NCBI GenBank assembly: GCA_028673005.1
Contig: CM054117.1
Span: forward strand, 49,011,370-49,075,369
Reading direction: 5' to 3'
DNA from: Tanypteryx hageni
Taxonomy: Eukaryota > Arthropoda > Insecta > Odonata > Petaluridae
Length of the DNA: 64,000 nucleotides
Below are positions 46,679 through 58,248 of this stretch, in pieces. Positions within the stretch are counted from its first letter, which is position 1, and every line of letters starts with the position of its first letter. The translations under genes and the position numbers were made by a program. The notes below the pieces were generated by a model. The model ran no database searches, was not told the DNA's origin, and saw only the letters and a program-made list of their open reading frames with translations.

Positions 46679-46969
46679 CAGGGGTGGGCAAACCTTTTAC
46701 GTGGCGGGCCGCATTTACAGTCGCAGCTTCTTAGGCGGACCACATAAACAGATGAAAACGCTTCGGCGGGCCACGTTAGAGTTCATATCGGGAGTGATTT
46801 GAGACAATGCGAGGGATTCTGTCAGTGAAAATCCATAATAAATAATATGTTACCCCCATAACATCACTGGAAAAGGTTTTCCGGTCATAATTTTAAACTA
46901 CAAATATGAAATTATCTGTATTTTATATTACGATTCGCTTTCATAATGGCCTTGGTTTGCCCAACCCTG
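46679..46969. mobile_element. hAT MITE C, complete, with 8-bp target duplication
   Basis: 291 bp. Left end CAGGGGTGGGCAAACC; right end, inverted, CAGGGTTGGGCAAACC (15 of 16). TCCTATAT is exactly duplicated at 46671-46678 and 46970-46977. GGCGGGCCGCA subterminal sequence is typical of hAT elements. Confidence 0.92.
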
Positions 46970-47285
46970 TCCTATATCCTATATCATAAGTAAGAAGTAA
47001 GATTGTAGTATTAATACGATATAGGATACAAATGTTTAGACAATTCTATTGAACGAGCTAGAGAGGTGAATATTTTCAGATTGTTAGAGCACGGTGCACG
47101 AAATTTAATTAGTATTTAAAAATTGAAAAATTTATATTCTGGCCGTTAAAATCTTTTCAAATTTAAACAATCAGATTAACATGAAGGCACTTCTAGGTGT
47201 GCTAAAACATTGAAATTTTTAAGGGATGTGCGTCATTCGTAGCATACAATGAAAACAAGTTAGTCAAGTGTAGAGTATCAAAAAT

Positions 47286-48090
47286 AGGCGCGTTTCGTGC
47301 GATGGAATATTCGAAATCAAAAGTTATAGTTTTAGCAAACGCATATCATAAAACAGCACAGAACCACCACCCTATTACGCCTCTCTATCCACTAAAAGTT
47401 TTTCCTACCGATACTTGACGAATTAATTTGCATAAATACGCAATTTTAGTATAATTACTACATGCTGAGAAACGATATAATAGAAATTACGTCTTGGAAA
47501 TGATAAAATTTTGATATATCGATTTATTTTCTACTCACTTTCAATTAATCGAGCGATCTAAAATCATTTAAAACATACATCACGCGAGTTAAGTCATTGT
47601 ATTCTTTATGCTTACGTTCTTTTTCAGTCGTAGATAATCCATTTTCGAAATTCTGCGTGCACACGTTAATAAAGTCAACTTATTTCGGGAGGCTTCATCC
47701 CAGCAACAATTAATTATCCATGCAGAAAATTTTCTAAGTTCGAAGTACATTACGATCTTCTAGTTTGAATTTCTTGATAGCGGATACCCCTAAGATAAAC
47801 ATGTTTAGAAAAATAAATATTATACTTGACTCGTTCAACAACTTTTGCTTGAAAACTTTTTGATATAATCGATATTTTACGAGATATGACGGAAAGATCA
47901 TCATCAGTCACAAGTAAAGTGGCACCCCCGATTGACTCATGTGAATCATTTATACTATTTTCTTATAGTTTTGACCAAGAGTTCTTAATATCAAATTTCA
48001 TGAAAATCCGTTCGGCAGAAGCCAAGAACGAACATGCGGACGGACGGACGGAACGAAGCTAATAGGCGTTTATTGTTGAAAGCGAAATCT
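47286..48090 (+). mobile_element. Repeat J, copy 2, inside element B
   Basis: Starts AGGCGCGTTTCGTGC and ends GAAAGCGAAAT, a decayed partner. The interior matches copy 1 (29460-30505) without the foldback insertion. The GGACGGACGGACGG run is near 48038. Confidence 0.75.
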
Positions 48091-49494
48091 TAAAATGCAA
48101 ATTATATGTTTTGCATTTACCCTATTATTGTCCTATAAGGAAAGCACCTAAATCGGCGAAGACACGCAAAATTTTGCTTTTGAAAAATATTTGTAATAAC
48201 GAAATATGTCTGAAAAATGAATGTTTATTAAGGTGAGATGAAATATTCGCATAAGGTAAGTACCTACTACTAGTATCCTATAACGTCAGCAAGAAGCAAG
48301 AATATAGTGTAGATACCTAAGATGTCGAAAAAATCCGCAGCACTAAATCACTTTGTCTTTAATTACCACAAAACTAAATTTAAACTTGAAAGTACGTATA
48401 AAAATGAGACGTCTTCCAAATTGAATGGTCTTCGTTCCTCTTAATGCTGCCGAAAATTATTTTCCCTCTGACCGACTAAGGTGTTTTGGAATAAACGGAA
48501 ATTATATTAAACTGATTAATCTTCATATCCGGGAAACGATAACCGTCCACTATTAATGTAAATGTTTAAAATAGATACGAAAAAGTGCAAACCCCTAACA
48601 AACAACAAACGATACGTCCGAAGTGCAGAAGCAGATCGATCTCTCTCCGACAACTCGCAAAGGCTGAAAATTATGCACACTACTGGAGATTCAAGGGTTG
48701 GATGGGATCTTGCGGAGCATCGACCTTAGGATAGTAGGAGTTTTCACAAAGCATTGGGAAAAACCCCTTTCGGAATCAAGAAAAGAATATCTTCCAAGGA
48801 TAAACGTCCTAGGACGCACAGTGGGGAAGGATAGCGTATGGGAGAGAACTGCTTAACGACAAGCGGCACTTTTATTGAAGCTTCCATCCTCATCCTCCAC
48901 ACTCCCCCTCCTCCTATGCTTCGTGAAGGAAGGCGGTAGATAAACAACAGGGCCACTTGCCCGCCATAAATGGAGAGAACGACCCAAAGGAAAATCAGAG
49001 GTGGTTAGGGTAGCATGGCTTTGTTTTGCAGCAATGCTTCGTGGCTCAACGGGGGGCAGTTATGGCTGGGATTTCCGCTTTTCGGAAAATAAGGGGAAGA
49101 AGAAAGAGGTTTTTGGCTAAAATCGACTTTTAGTGAGGCCCTCCCTCTATTCGAGGAGGACCCAGCTAGAGCCTCATGCGCCTGCGCATAAATCCGCCTC
49201 TCATTATGTTGATAAAATAACTGACTGACTTTTTGACCGAGAACGAGATGCTTGTTGGTCTAAAATTGACGTTCGGCCATAAATAATTTGGGACAATGAC
49301 TTTTTTTAGATGATAAATTAAATTTTACATAACCAAACCATCGTTTTCTGAGATCTGTCTGAGAATTAATGAGTTAATCCTTAAAATGATTTCATTTTGG
49401 GTGCAGGCATATTAAATTGACACGAAAGTTAGAAAAGGAAAGCCGGCTTTTGTAATTTTGGCACGCGAGCAAAAAATATTTGCCACCCCTGCCA

Positions 49495-49975
49495 TAACAA
49501 GTACCAATTATTGCGGCTGCCTGGTAGCCGAAATACCCATCAAAAACCTTATATTTCATTAGACGTGATTTTACTCAAGATTATCAGAAGACAAGAGTAA
49601 TACATTATCCTCCAAAATTATTATACTTGGATGTCAATCTAATACAAAAACTACGTCATCAACGAGTCGTTTGCCGCTTAAAAGCAATGCATTGGTAGTT
49701 TAAAAAGTTGAAAATCAGTCGTTTATTAGATAGTTAGTTCACAGTTTTATGATTTGAGTTGAAACAAAGTAAAAGAGCAAGGGTGCTAAAAATAATTTTG
49801 TTGAAAATAGGTGTGCAGAAAGTGATTTTTTGGATTCTGAATCATTTTACGTATGCAATCAGAAAGGTTCGATATATACTTATAAATTTGCCTGTATCAG
49901 TATTTCACAAGTTAATTATCGAACTCGTCTTATGGCTGAAAAGATAAAGAATAAGCACTAAAAAATAAAAAATTG
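49495..49975. other. Stretch downstream of element A
   Basis: Contains the inverted relative of the repeat M motif (GGCT-GCCTGGT-AGCC-GAAATAC near 49515). A 62-codon frame (49759-49947) has no domain. Confidence 0.35.
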
Positions 49976-49979
49976 AAAA

Positions 49980-50067
49980 AAGTGCTTATCTTAGCTATCT
50001 CCAATAGCCGCAACAAGGTTACGGAAAAACTTGTTGTGGCTATTGGAGATAACTGAGATAATTACTT
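49980..50067. repeat. Repeat M, 38-bp hairpin
   Basis: Arms 49980-50017 and 50030-50067 match at about 33 of 38 positions around a 12-nt loop, with ATCTCCAATAGCC at the centre of each arm. It shares the left-arm sequence with 45553-45580. Confidence 0.85.
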
Positions 50068-50069
50068 TT

Positions 50070-50635
50070 TGCAATTTTTTATTTTGAAATGCTTGTTCTT
50101 GGGTGTAGCGGAGGTAATTAGAACTTCCAAATTCGTTTAATCATTTCCCAACGGCTCCTAATTAGCTCTTAACGGACTTGTACAATGAACTTCAACTTAA
50201 GTTAGGTGGAAGAAGGGGCTATGTAAGGGTTAATGTAGCTTCAACCTCGCCGTTCAAAGTGTAAAATAAATAAACAAGAAGTCCAAACCAGGACTAATGG
50301 ACTATTGACAGAAAATGTTTCAGTATGTGTTAGTCATTCAAAGGAATTCTCATATAATAAATACCATTTGTAACTCATAGTTTATCAATAATAGAGAAAA
50401 ATTGGAAAACAAATTAATAGAGCATTCTCAGGTTTAAAATACTAAAATACTCTCAAAATCTCCTTCTGACATTATATTTTGCATGTATTTTTTTAAATAA
50501 ACGAATTTAATAAATATTACTGTTTATACACATATATATGGATCAACTGTCCACTGCTGAAGGGTAGTCGAGCGGAAAAAATAACCCATTTGTTCACTCG
50601 TCTATGCTTAAGCCGAGTTCGGTAATAATCGTCTC
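50070..50635. other. Unrecognised AT-rich stretch
   Basis: A weak motif CTGCTGAAGGG...GCGGAAA at 50553-50578 recalls the hammerhead-like phrases elsewhere. Nothing else recognised. Confidence 0.35.
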
Positions 50636-50639
50636 CATG

Positions 50640-51055
50640 GCAACAATCCGATAAAATGAGATTTAAAACGCAAAAACGCTGTTTTAGTAGAAATTTAAGA
50701 AAATATGGTCAATCATCAAAATTCTGTGATAAGAATTTTCAATCTACATTCTTTTCCCCTTAGAATAGTACAAACCTCGCCCCGATATCATAATTTTAAG
50801 ATATTTTAAAGTATTAAAGAAAACATCTCTGCACGGTGGATTTGAGACTTATGTAAAACAAATAGAGAAAAAACGTTCTTGGAATCGAACCCGGGACTTC
50901 AATCTTCGCCAAATAAAGCATACTCCGGAAGTGGGCACTGGTAGCAAGAGCCTCTACCAAGTTTCATGAAAATGATGATGCAAAAGCTGTAAGTGGGGGA
51001 CACACACACAGACACGACCATTTTATAAGGCTGTTTCCTTTGTAAACCAGCCTAA
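50640..51055 (+). repeat. Dispersed repeat family E, copy 5 (diverged)
   Basis: Retains ATGGCAACAAT, TAGAATAGTACAA, GGAATCGAACCCGGGACTTC with AATCTTCGC (50881-50910) and ACCAAGTTTCATGAAAAT in family order. Confidence 0.65.
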
Positions 51056-51289
51056 TAAATAAAGTAATGGCGACTAGAAAGATCTAAGCCCATAATAGAA
51101 TTTGAAATCATGACATTAGTTTTGGGAAGCAAACACGCCACCGACGCCTAAAAATAATTTTATTTTCTTGAACTTATTATTCAAAACCGATAATGACGCA
51201 TATTTTACCATTTCAGAATTTACAACGAGACAAATACGTTATTATGCGTTCTTTGCACAAAGTGACCGCAGATAGGGAGGGGGGTCGTT

Positions 51290-52200
51290 TCCGTCCGTCC
51301 GCATGTTAAAACTCGGAAACCGCTAGACGTATTATGATGAAAATTGGTATTGTGGAGTTTTGCTAAAATTTATCGACCGATTTAAATTTTGTCAAAATCG
51401 AACAACAATGATGACCACTTTACATGAAGACCTACAATGTTCCTTTGTTTCAACTCGGTAACCGCATCAGGTATTTTGATGAAATTTGGTATTGGGGATT
51501 TTTGCTAAAATTGGTCGGACTAAAATTTTTGTTAAAATCGGACAGCAATTACGACCACTTTACATGACCTACAAATAGTTGACAAAGTTCCTTTGTTTCA
51601 ACTCGGGAACCGCTTTATGTATTTTGATGAAATTTGGTATTGGGAAGTTTTGTTAAAATTGGTCGACCGATTCCAATTTTGGTAAATATCGGGAAGCAAT
51701 TACGACCACTTTACATGAAGACCTACATGTAGTTTACAATGTTCTTTTGTTACAACTCAGGAACTATTGGACGTATTTTGATGAAATTTGGTATTGGGGA
51801 GTTTTGCTAAAATTAAATGACCGATTCCAATTTTAGTTAAAATCGGACAGCAATTACGACCACTTTACATGACCTACATGTGGTTTACAATGTTCCTGTT
51901 TCAACTCGGGAACCGCTTGGCAATTTTTAATAAAATTTCGTATTGGGAAGTTTTGCTAACATTGGTCGCCTGATTTCAATTCTGGTTAAAATCAGGCAAC
52001 AATTACGACCACTTTACATGAAGACCTACAAGTAGTTGACAATGTTCCTTTGTTTCAACTCGGGAACCGCTTGACCTATTGTGATGAAATTTGGTATTGG
52101 GAAGTTTTGTTAAAATTAATTGATCGATTCCAATTTTGGTTAAAATCAGACAATAATTACGACTACTTTACATGAAGACTTACATGTAGTTGACAACGTA
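51290..52200 (+). repeat. Tandem array, six units of about 150 bp
   Basis: The phrase ATTTGGTATTGGG (or a variant) recurs at about 51342, 51484, 51632, 51786, 51935 and 52089, so spacings are about 142-154 bp. Each unit also has TCAACTCGGGAACCGCTT and TACGACCACTTTACATGA. No open frame is conserved across units. Confidence 0.9.
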
Positions 52201-52229
52201 CCTTGCTTGCTTCTCGTTAAATTCTCATT

Positions 52230-53275
52230 TGATCGAAAAATATCGAGAACATTGTGAAATCTCAAAGAACGCATTTGGAAACTCCGTGTAATCCGACATG
52301 GAGTACACCTTTCCAATTTTGTTTACTTCATAAAGACAAAATTATACCTCTCTCTCTCTGTCCTCTCCCAGCTCCTAACTAATTGTTACACCTGGTTTTT
52401 CTGCGCAAAAGAGGTCAGAAAACCGCTTTAATTTTTTTCGAAGTTTTATTGTTCCCGGTAGCGAGATTCATATATGTTTTCCTTAATGAGATGGCTGTGA
52501 AGGTAACGAAGCCCTGCCGTACACTTTTCGAGTAGCTTTGATCTCATGTTAGAAGTGAGGAGGAGTCGGTGGAAGCATCTTGAAGTTTATTGTCATCGCG
52601 CATGCGTGAAAACGCCGCCCGTCGTCAAGATGGCCGGTGCGGCCTCGATCCAATAACTCGGATCACTCATGCTGCGGTTGGAAACGAAACATATAGGATT
52701 GGCGCTTTTAATGAGGTCGGCGACACCAGGTACCCTCCGCGCGACTAGGGTCAGGAAGCGCTTTGCGTAAATGCGAGCCAGATGCGTGAAACGAACCCTC
52801 CGACCACTTGATACGAATTTGGATTAAAAAACTTTTCGAAAGGGTCGCAAATTCATAGTTGACAGAGAAGATTAGTCAATGCTTGTGATGTCTTACAAAA
52901 GGGCGTCGCCGTACTTTTTATTAAAAGGAACGCATCCAGCACTGAAATCGCCGAGTGGGTCACAGGCTTTATTGGAAATTGCTGAGGTGACGTGAGATAA
53001 TAACAATTTTTTTGCTTTGAGAATATTAAAAGAATTGTAAATATGGACATGAATAAAGAGCAAAACATATGTATAGGTTTCTTTGAGCCGTACAAAATAT
53101 TTTTACTGTGGCTTCATTTTTTTGCGGACTGCTAATTCCCTCTGGCCTACGCGCAATGGGTATTTGAGAGGTAGTGCAATGAATAGCTGGTCGGTTTAAA
53201 AATATTAGGAAGAAAGATAACTTCCCGATTATTGACTTAATGTCAGAATTGGCCTCATTTTAATCTCCTCTCCGA
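52230..53275. other. Unique-looking stretch with CpG-rich segment
   Basis: AT-rich except for about 52540-52830, which is CpG-rich. Only the promoter-like motifs listed separately stand out. Confidence 0.4.
52590..52640 (+). promoter_or_regulatory. Candidate TATA-less promoter motifs (NRF1/ewg-like and YY1/Pho-like)
   Basis: GCGCATGCG (52598-52606) fits the NRF1/erect-wing palindrome, and AAGATGGCCG (52627-52636) fits the YY1/Pleiohomeotic start-site motif, within a CpG-rich patch. The ATG opens only eight codons. Motif matching only; no exon was found downstream. Confidence 0.25.
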
Positions 53276-53280
53276 GAGTT

Positions 53281-53290
53281 TATATATATG

Positions 53291-53368
<78 letters not shown>
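53281..53368. repeat. (TA)n(TG)n microsatellite
   Basis: TA tract followed by TG repeats. Confidence 0.96.
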
Positions 53369-53369
<1 letters not shown>

Positions 53370-53384
53370 ACACACACACTGCAG

Positions 53385-53615
53385 AGCGGGTGCTGGGATT
53401 GGCAAATGGCCAATACCCCAACCAGGTGCTATGAACCTGACCTGGCTTGATATTTACTGTGGAAGGGTGTGCTGTCAGGTTTAGTGTGGCGGCGTTTATA
53501 TCCGCCTCTGCCTCTTGTGCGGGGGTTGATATTGGGGTGACATGGCCGCGATGGGACGCTTATAGCGGTCCCACGGCATGACCCTGGTTGCAGCGATCTC
53601 TTGCATGCACTGCCC
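53385..53615. other. GC-rich structured island between TA tracts
   Basis: About 230 bp, visibly GC-richer than its surroundings, with (TA)n on both sides. Hairpins include GGGATTGGC-AAAT-GGCCAATACCCC (53394-53419) and GGGACGC-TTATA-GCGGTCCC (53554-53573). It may be a SINE-like or non-LTR end; the 62-codon minus frame is not recognised. Confidence 0.4.

Positions 53616-53619
<4 letters not shown>

Positions 53620-53663
<44 letters not shown>
53620..53663. repeat. (TA)n microsatellite
   Basis: TA tract. Confidence 0.97.
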
Positions 53664-53666
<3 letters not shown>

Positions 53667-53685
53667 TATATGGAATGACGTGAGA

Positions 53686-54240
53686 CAAGGAACTGGAGCT
53701 GTTAATTGAACAATTTGCTTTAATAATTTATTATTGTTAAAGTTGTATGATATTTAATTTTCCACCTTTGCTCAAAACATTTTCCCATATGTGTAATGCA
53801 ATGTTTAAGAGATATTTTTAAAACAATTTATTTAGCTGCCACCAGATCTGATTAGTTTTTGGTAAAAATCGGTCGACCGGAAGTGGGTGTTTACTCTTGT
53901 CACTTATCCGTTATTTGGAAATATTTGCTTTAATATTTGATAAATGTCAAACTGTATTGGAATAAAAATTGTAGGAAATTTCACTTTCTACAACCTTTGT
54001 TTGATACATTTTTTCATATAATGCATTGTTTATGAGATATCTTATATTTTTAGCTGCCACCACCACGCCACCCACCGAAGAATATTGTTAACAATTGACA
54101 CTTAGTTACGTCTTAGTAGCGCTCCTTTTTCTTTTCTTAATTGTCAACCGGAAGTAAATATTGAAGACGATCCCAGAGCTAACAACATGTAATTTGACAT
54201 ATAAATATGGAGAAAGTCATGTGTTGCCCACATCAGTTTA
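53686..54240 (+). repeat. Dispersed repeat family D, copy 3
   Basis: Has internal duplicated D segments and ends GGAGAAAGTCATGTGTTGCC, a diverged form of the D terminus. Confidence 0.7.
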
Positions 54241-54245
54241 TTTCT

Positions 54246-55155
54246 TTCTCCATATACGAAGTATAGAGCAAGTATTGTTTTCATGAAAAAAATCGAATTC
54301 GAGATTTCAACGGAAATACGTTTTGAGGTCCCCTGAACACGTTTTGACCATTTTCTCGATTATATCTGTGCGGTAGCTTTTTGCTGGTACTCTCACTCAA
54401 AACTATTAATCAGGTCAACGCGAAATTTAATATTAAATATTTTTATGACAGCCGCAAGAGCTGATTAGTTTTTGGTAAAAATCGGTCAAGAGGAAGTGGG
54501 TGTTTACTCTTGTCACTTATCCGTTATTTTGAAATAGTTGCTTTAATATTTGATAAATGTAAATATGTATTGGAATAAAAGATGTAGGAAATTTAATTTT
54601 CCACAGCCTTTGTTTGAAATATTTTTCCATATAATGCATTGTTTAGGAGATATCTTATATTTTTAGCTGACCACCACGCCACTTACCGAGGCTATATCCA
54701 ATATTAGAAGTCTATGGTTTGAGTTTATTTCTGTTCTTTGTAAAGTCAAAATTTTCTCGCATTTTCTTAAAATATTTATGATGAAACCTATATCAGAAGG
54801 CTATTGTTTGAATTTATTTATTATCTTTTCAAAGTCTTTAAAAATTTCTCGCAGTTTCTTAAAATATTTATTTTTTATGTGACCTATTTGGAATTTTTAG
54901 AAATAATAGAGATACTTTAAAATTAAAATTTACTGCTACAACCACCTACAGCCAACTATCGTAAACACTTTACTCTCCTTTTTATTTTCTTAATTATTGG
55001 AGCTTCAGGGCTATATCCAATATCAGAAGGCCACGTTTTGAGATTTGTTTTTAATTTTTCTTGAAGTCGCTTAAAATATTTATTTAACCTATGTATTATA
55101 ATTTTCAGAAATATTACAGGTATGAAGAAAGTCATGTGGTGGCCACATCAGATTT
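54246..55155 (+). repeat. Dispersed repeat family D, copy 4
   Basis: Starts CTTTCTCCATATACGAAGTA, includes AGGTCCCCTGAACACGTTTT, and ends with GAAAGTCATGTGGTGGCC. The distal part repeats CTATATCCAATAT-like text, suggesting nested or duplicated ends. Confidence 0.75.
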
Positions 55156-55156
55156 T

Positions 55157-56366
55157 GACTTTCTCATACACGTAGTATATTGAGAGTGTATTTTTATCGT
55201 GAAAAAATTCGACTTCGAATGGAAATACAAGTTTTAGGTGTCCCTGAGTTCAAAAAAGTGGTTTCCGCCATGCCGTCTGTCTGTCTGTCGTCTGTACGCC
55301 GATCTAGGGCCCAAACCTGTACATGAAATCGAATGATATTTTGTATTTGTGCAATATATCATCTTTTGCAGACCCTTTTTCATAAAAATGATATTGTGCA
55401 AAAATTAAGGGTAGTTTATTCTTGGCGATTTTTAGAAAACTTTAATTTACTCAAAAATGACTCCAGAGAATTTGATTAAAATCAATCCAATTGTAGATCC
55501 TGATGTCACAAATAATACTACGTAAGCCATATATCTCTTGAAATCACTAGTATATGGCGTCCAGTGGCATTACAATGTACGCTAAACTACCTTACCCAAG
55601 CTCTATGACGTCACGCCTCTGCCGCGATCCTAGTCTAAACGGTTAAACTAAATCGAATGATATCTCATATTTGTGGACAATATCATTCATAATAGACACT
55701 ACGGAGATGAACGATATTTCGCAACAATTAAAGGTACTATTCTAGGATATTTTGAAACACTTGACTCAAAAATGGCTTTAAAAGGATTTTGATTAAAATC
55801 CGTCCAATCGTACATCTTGATTTCAAAAACACAATAAGCCATATGGCCCAAAGGAATGTAAGCGACATTAGACAGAAAAAAAACTACGATAAACTTCGAT
55901 TTATAAGCGTTTTTCTTTTATAAACGTACACAGTCGAACAAACGTATATGAGAAAGTTTTTGCAATGTATATCGCGCCCTTTATTTTTATTTGCTTTAAT
56001 GTTTGATGAATGTAAAAAAGTACTGGAATAAAAGTTGTAGAAAATTAAATTTTCCACAACCTTTGAAACATTTTCCCATATAATGCATTAAGAGATATTT
56101 GAAAAATTACATTTTTTAGTTGCCACAACCACACCACCTACCGGAGACTACTGTAAACACTTTACGCTTCTTTTTATTTTCTTAATTGTTGGAGCTTCGG
56201 GGCTATATCCAATATCAGAAGGCTACGGTTTGTGTTTATTTCTGTTCTTTGTAAGTCTTTAAAGTTTTCTCGCAGTTCCTTAAAATATTTATTATCATTT
56301 AACCTGTTTGGAATTTTTAGGAATATTACAGGTATAGAGAACCATGTGGTGGCCAAATCAGATTTT
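55157..56366 (+). repeat. Composite D/K repeat, copy 5
   Basis: Opens with TTCTCATACACGTAGTATAT and the phrase GGTGTCCCTGAGTTCAAAAA (a related family, K), then passes into family D text and ends GTGGTGGCCAAATCAGATTT. Positions 55404-56366 are inverted at 60274-61253. Confidence 0.8.
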
Positions 56367-56369
56367 TTA

Positions 56370-56717
56370 ATGGTTATTCTCGAATTAAATAATATGTCTA
56401 GTTAACTCTACAATGGCGTATCTGAAAATATAGGCTTTCACTTCTCAACAAAAACATATGGGGTCCTCACTATCAAATTACGGCCCTTACCGCCTAGCCC
56501 CCCCCTTGCTCCCCATTGCGGGGACCAGCACTACGCCCCTATAATTCCATGGCCTATATGAAGGATGACTAAACTATGAAATAATTAGATCTGAAAAGTC
56601 GTTTTGAAAGACAATTCGCCGATTTCTGATTCTGATAAAAATATACTTATCAAGTACGCGCGAAATGCCACTGAAGGCGGGCGCTATTTTATTTGAGGTC
56701 CGCACCTGGTTTATCAT
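56370..56717. other. Unrecognised stretch
   Basis: Nothing recognised between repeat D and the SINE. Confidence 0.4.
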
Positions 56718-56730
56718 TAATTTAGTCGTG

Positions 56731-57046
56731 TTTGTGTGTGTGTGTGTATTTTTGGCTAATCAACCTCTTGGATTATTATAGCCATAACTCCTACCACACC
56801 GAACACAATCACAAGGGAGGAGGGAAACCTGGTGCCGACATTTGCACCAAGGAGGCCAACGGCTTAACGTCCCTTCCTAAGGACGGAAGGCTGACTTATG
56901 CGCGATCTCCTCAAACCACACCAACGGGGCCGGACGACATTGGAAAAAATCGTACTTTCGCAGGATTCGTGATTCGTGCCCGCTGCCCTTTCAAGCAGCA
57001 GGCGAGTAGCAGCCAGCGTCCTAATCACTACACCACCGGCACCCCC
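56731..57046 (-). mobile_element. tRNA-type SINE with 13-bp target duplication
   Basis: TAATTTAGTCGTG (56718-56730) and TAATTTAGTCGCG (57047-57059) flank it with one mismatch. On the minus strand it opens GGTGCCGGTGGTGTAGTGAT, an A-box-like start, with a B-box-like GGGCACGAATCAC about 65 nt on, and ends in a CA-rich tail (GT tract at 56733-56747 on the plus strand). Length 316 bp. The 105- and 88-codon frames across it are artefacts. Confidence 0.8.
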
Positions 57047-57059
57047 TAATTTAGTCGCG

Positions 57060-58244
57060 TGATGCGCCTTTTTGCGAATATAGTAGGCACTTACATAATT
57101 TTCCTTAAACAAGGCGTAACTATAGCCCATTTTATTTTCTCCAGAAATTGCGATAATAGCGTAATAAGCGCGTTTATAAAATATAACTCCGAGTAGAGAG
57201 ACATCTACTTTATGTTCGCATGAACTTATACAGCAATAATTATACTAATTATGTCTGACCACTCAAGGGAGCTTGTACAAAAATATTTATGCATTTCTCT
57301 CTTAATAATCTTTTATTTTTATCATTCATAAATCCTTTGTGGTTGACCTGCTGGTAAATCCTTGACCACAGGAGATTGCAACCTTTTAAATCCCAAGAAT
57401 AGATCGACAAGTAGGATAACGTTAAAAAAACCAGTAGCGACGGCTTTTTAGTATCTTCGAATATATGGTTATAAGGTTATTTCTTCGCATAAACAACACA
57501 TATATCAATCACGCCTATAAAAAAACGACTTTCCAAATCGCCATTGCTCAACAGACGTGAAGTCGATAAATTATATTTGAAACGGATAAAATATTCACTT
57601 ACAGCTTAAATAAATAAGAATTTCATCTGGACGAAAAAGTTGAAAACCTTTATTTGGAGTCTGGAAAATTTCTATATGACTATTCATGTTTATTCAAAGC
57701 AGAATACTCAATGAACATCATGTGGGAACATTTTAGTCAGCGACTCAAATACGCAGTAAGAAATAAATATAAATTCAAACTACGGAAGTTTTTCATCCTC
57801 CACACGATACACGACTTTTAATTCTCGAGTTTACCAATTATCAGATTTATCTCCATTAGGATAACATTGGTTCATCAATCCAGAACTCTTTGACGATCTA
57901 TTTCCTACCTTTAAACCGGTTTTGTCTAAATTGCGAATTCTGACCGCTTGCGACACCACAGAGGATTTTTTTTGCAGGCTTGCGAATTCAATAACTCGTG
58001 ATGTTATAAATAATAATGCAGATGTAAACATGACACCTTCCACATAGAGAAATATGCCCAATTTACTAAGCTGCCAGGAAATGGGTGTGTAACTCCAAGG
58101 CAACTGGTAACAATTGGTCCCGGCAACAACCGTCACAAAAAGTTTTTAGAAGGGTGGTAATGATGTAGCAATTTGAATGCGAAATAAAAATGAATGAGAA
58201 AGGGTTAAGGTTTGTCCGCTACTGAGATTTATATAGAGAGTCTT
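57060..58244. other. Unrecognised stretch
   Basis: AT-rich. The 101-codon minus frame at 57831-58136 has no recognised domain. Confidence 0.4.
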
Positions 58245-58248
58245 ATAG

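Larger units (their letters stand above)
45838..49202. mobile_element. hAT-like element B, nested in A, with 8-bp target duplication
   Basis: Left end CAGAGGCGGATTTAGGC; right end on the minus strand GAGGCGGATTTATGC, lacking the terminal CA. ATTATGTT flanks both sides (45830-45837, 49203-49210). Element A copy 2 reads ATTAAGTT without interruption at 17877-17884. At 3.4 kb it has no long open frame, and it contains hAT MITE C and repeat J copy 2. Confidence 0.8.
45680..49491 (+). mobile_element. hAT-like element A, copy 1, carrying nested element B
   Basis: Left end CAGGGATGGCAAACC, right end (minus strand) CAGGGGTGGCAAATA; both are followed inward by TGGCACGCGAG-type text. Pieces 45680-45837 and 49203-49491 together match copy 2 at 17743-18130 and 18855-18897. 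The outer octamers do not match, so the outer target duplication is lost or an end was replaced. No transposase. Confidence 0.75.
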
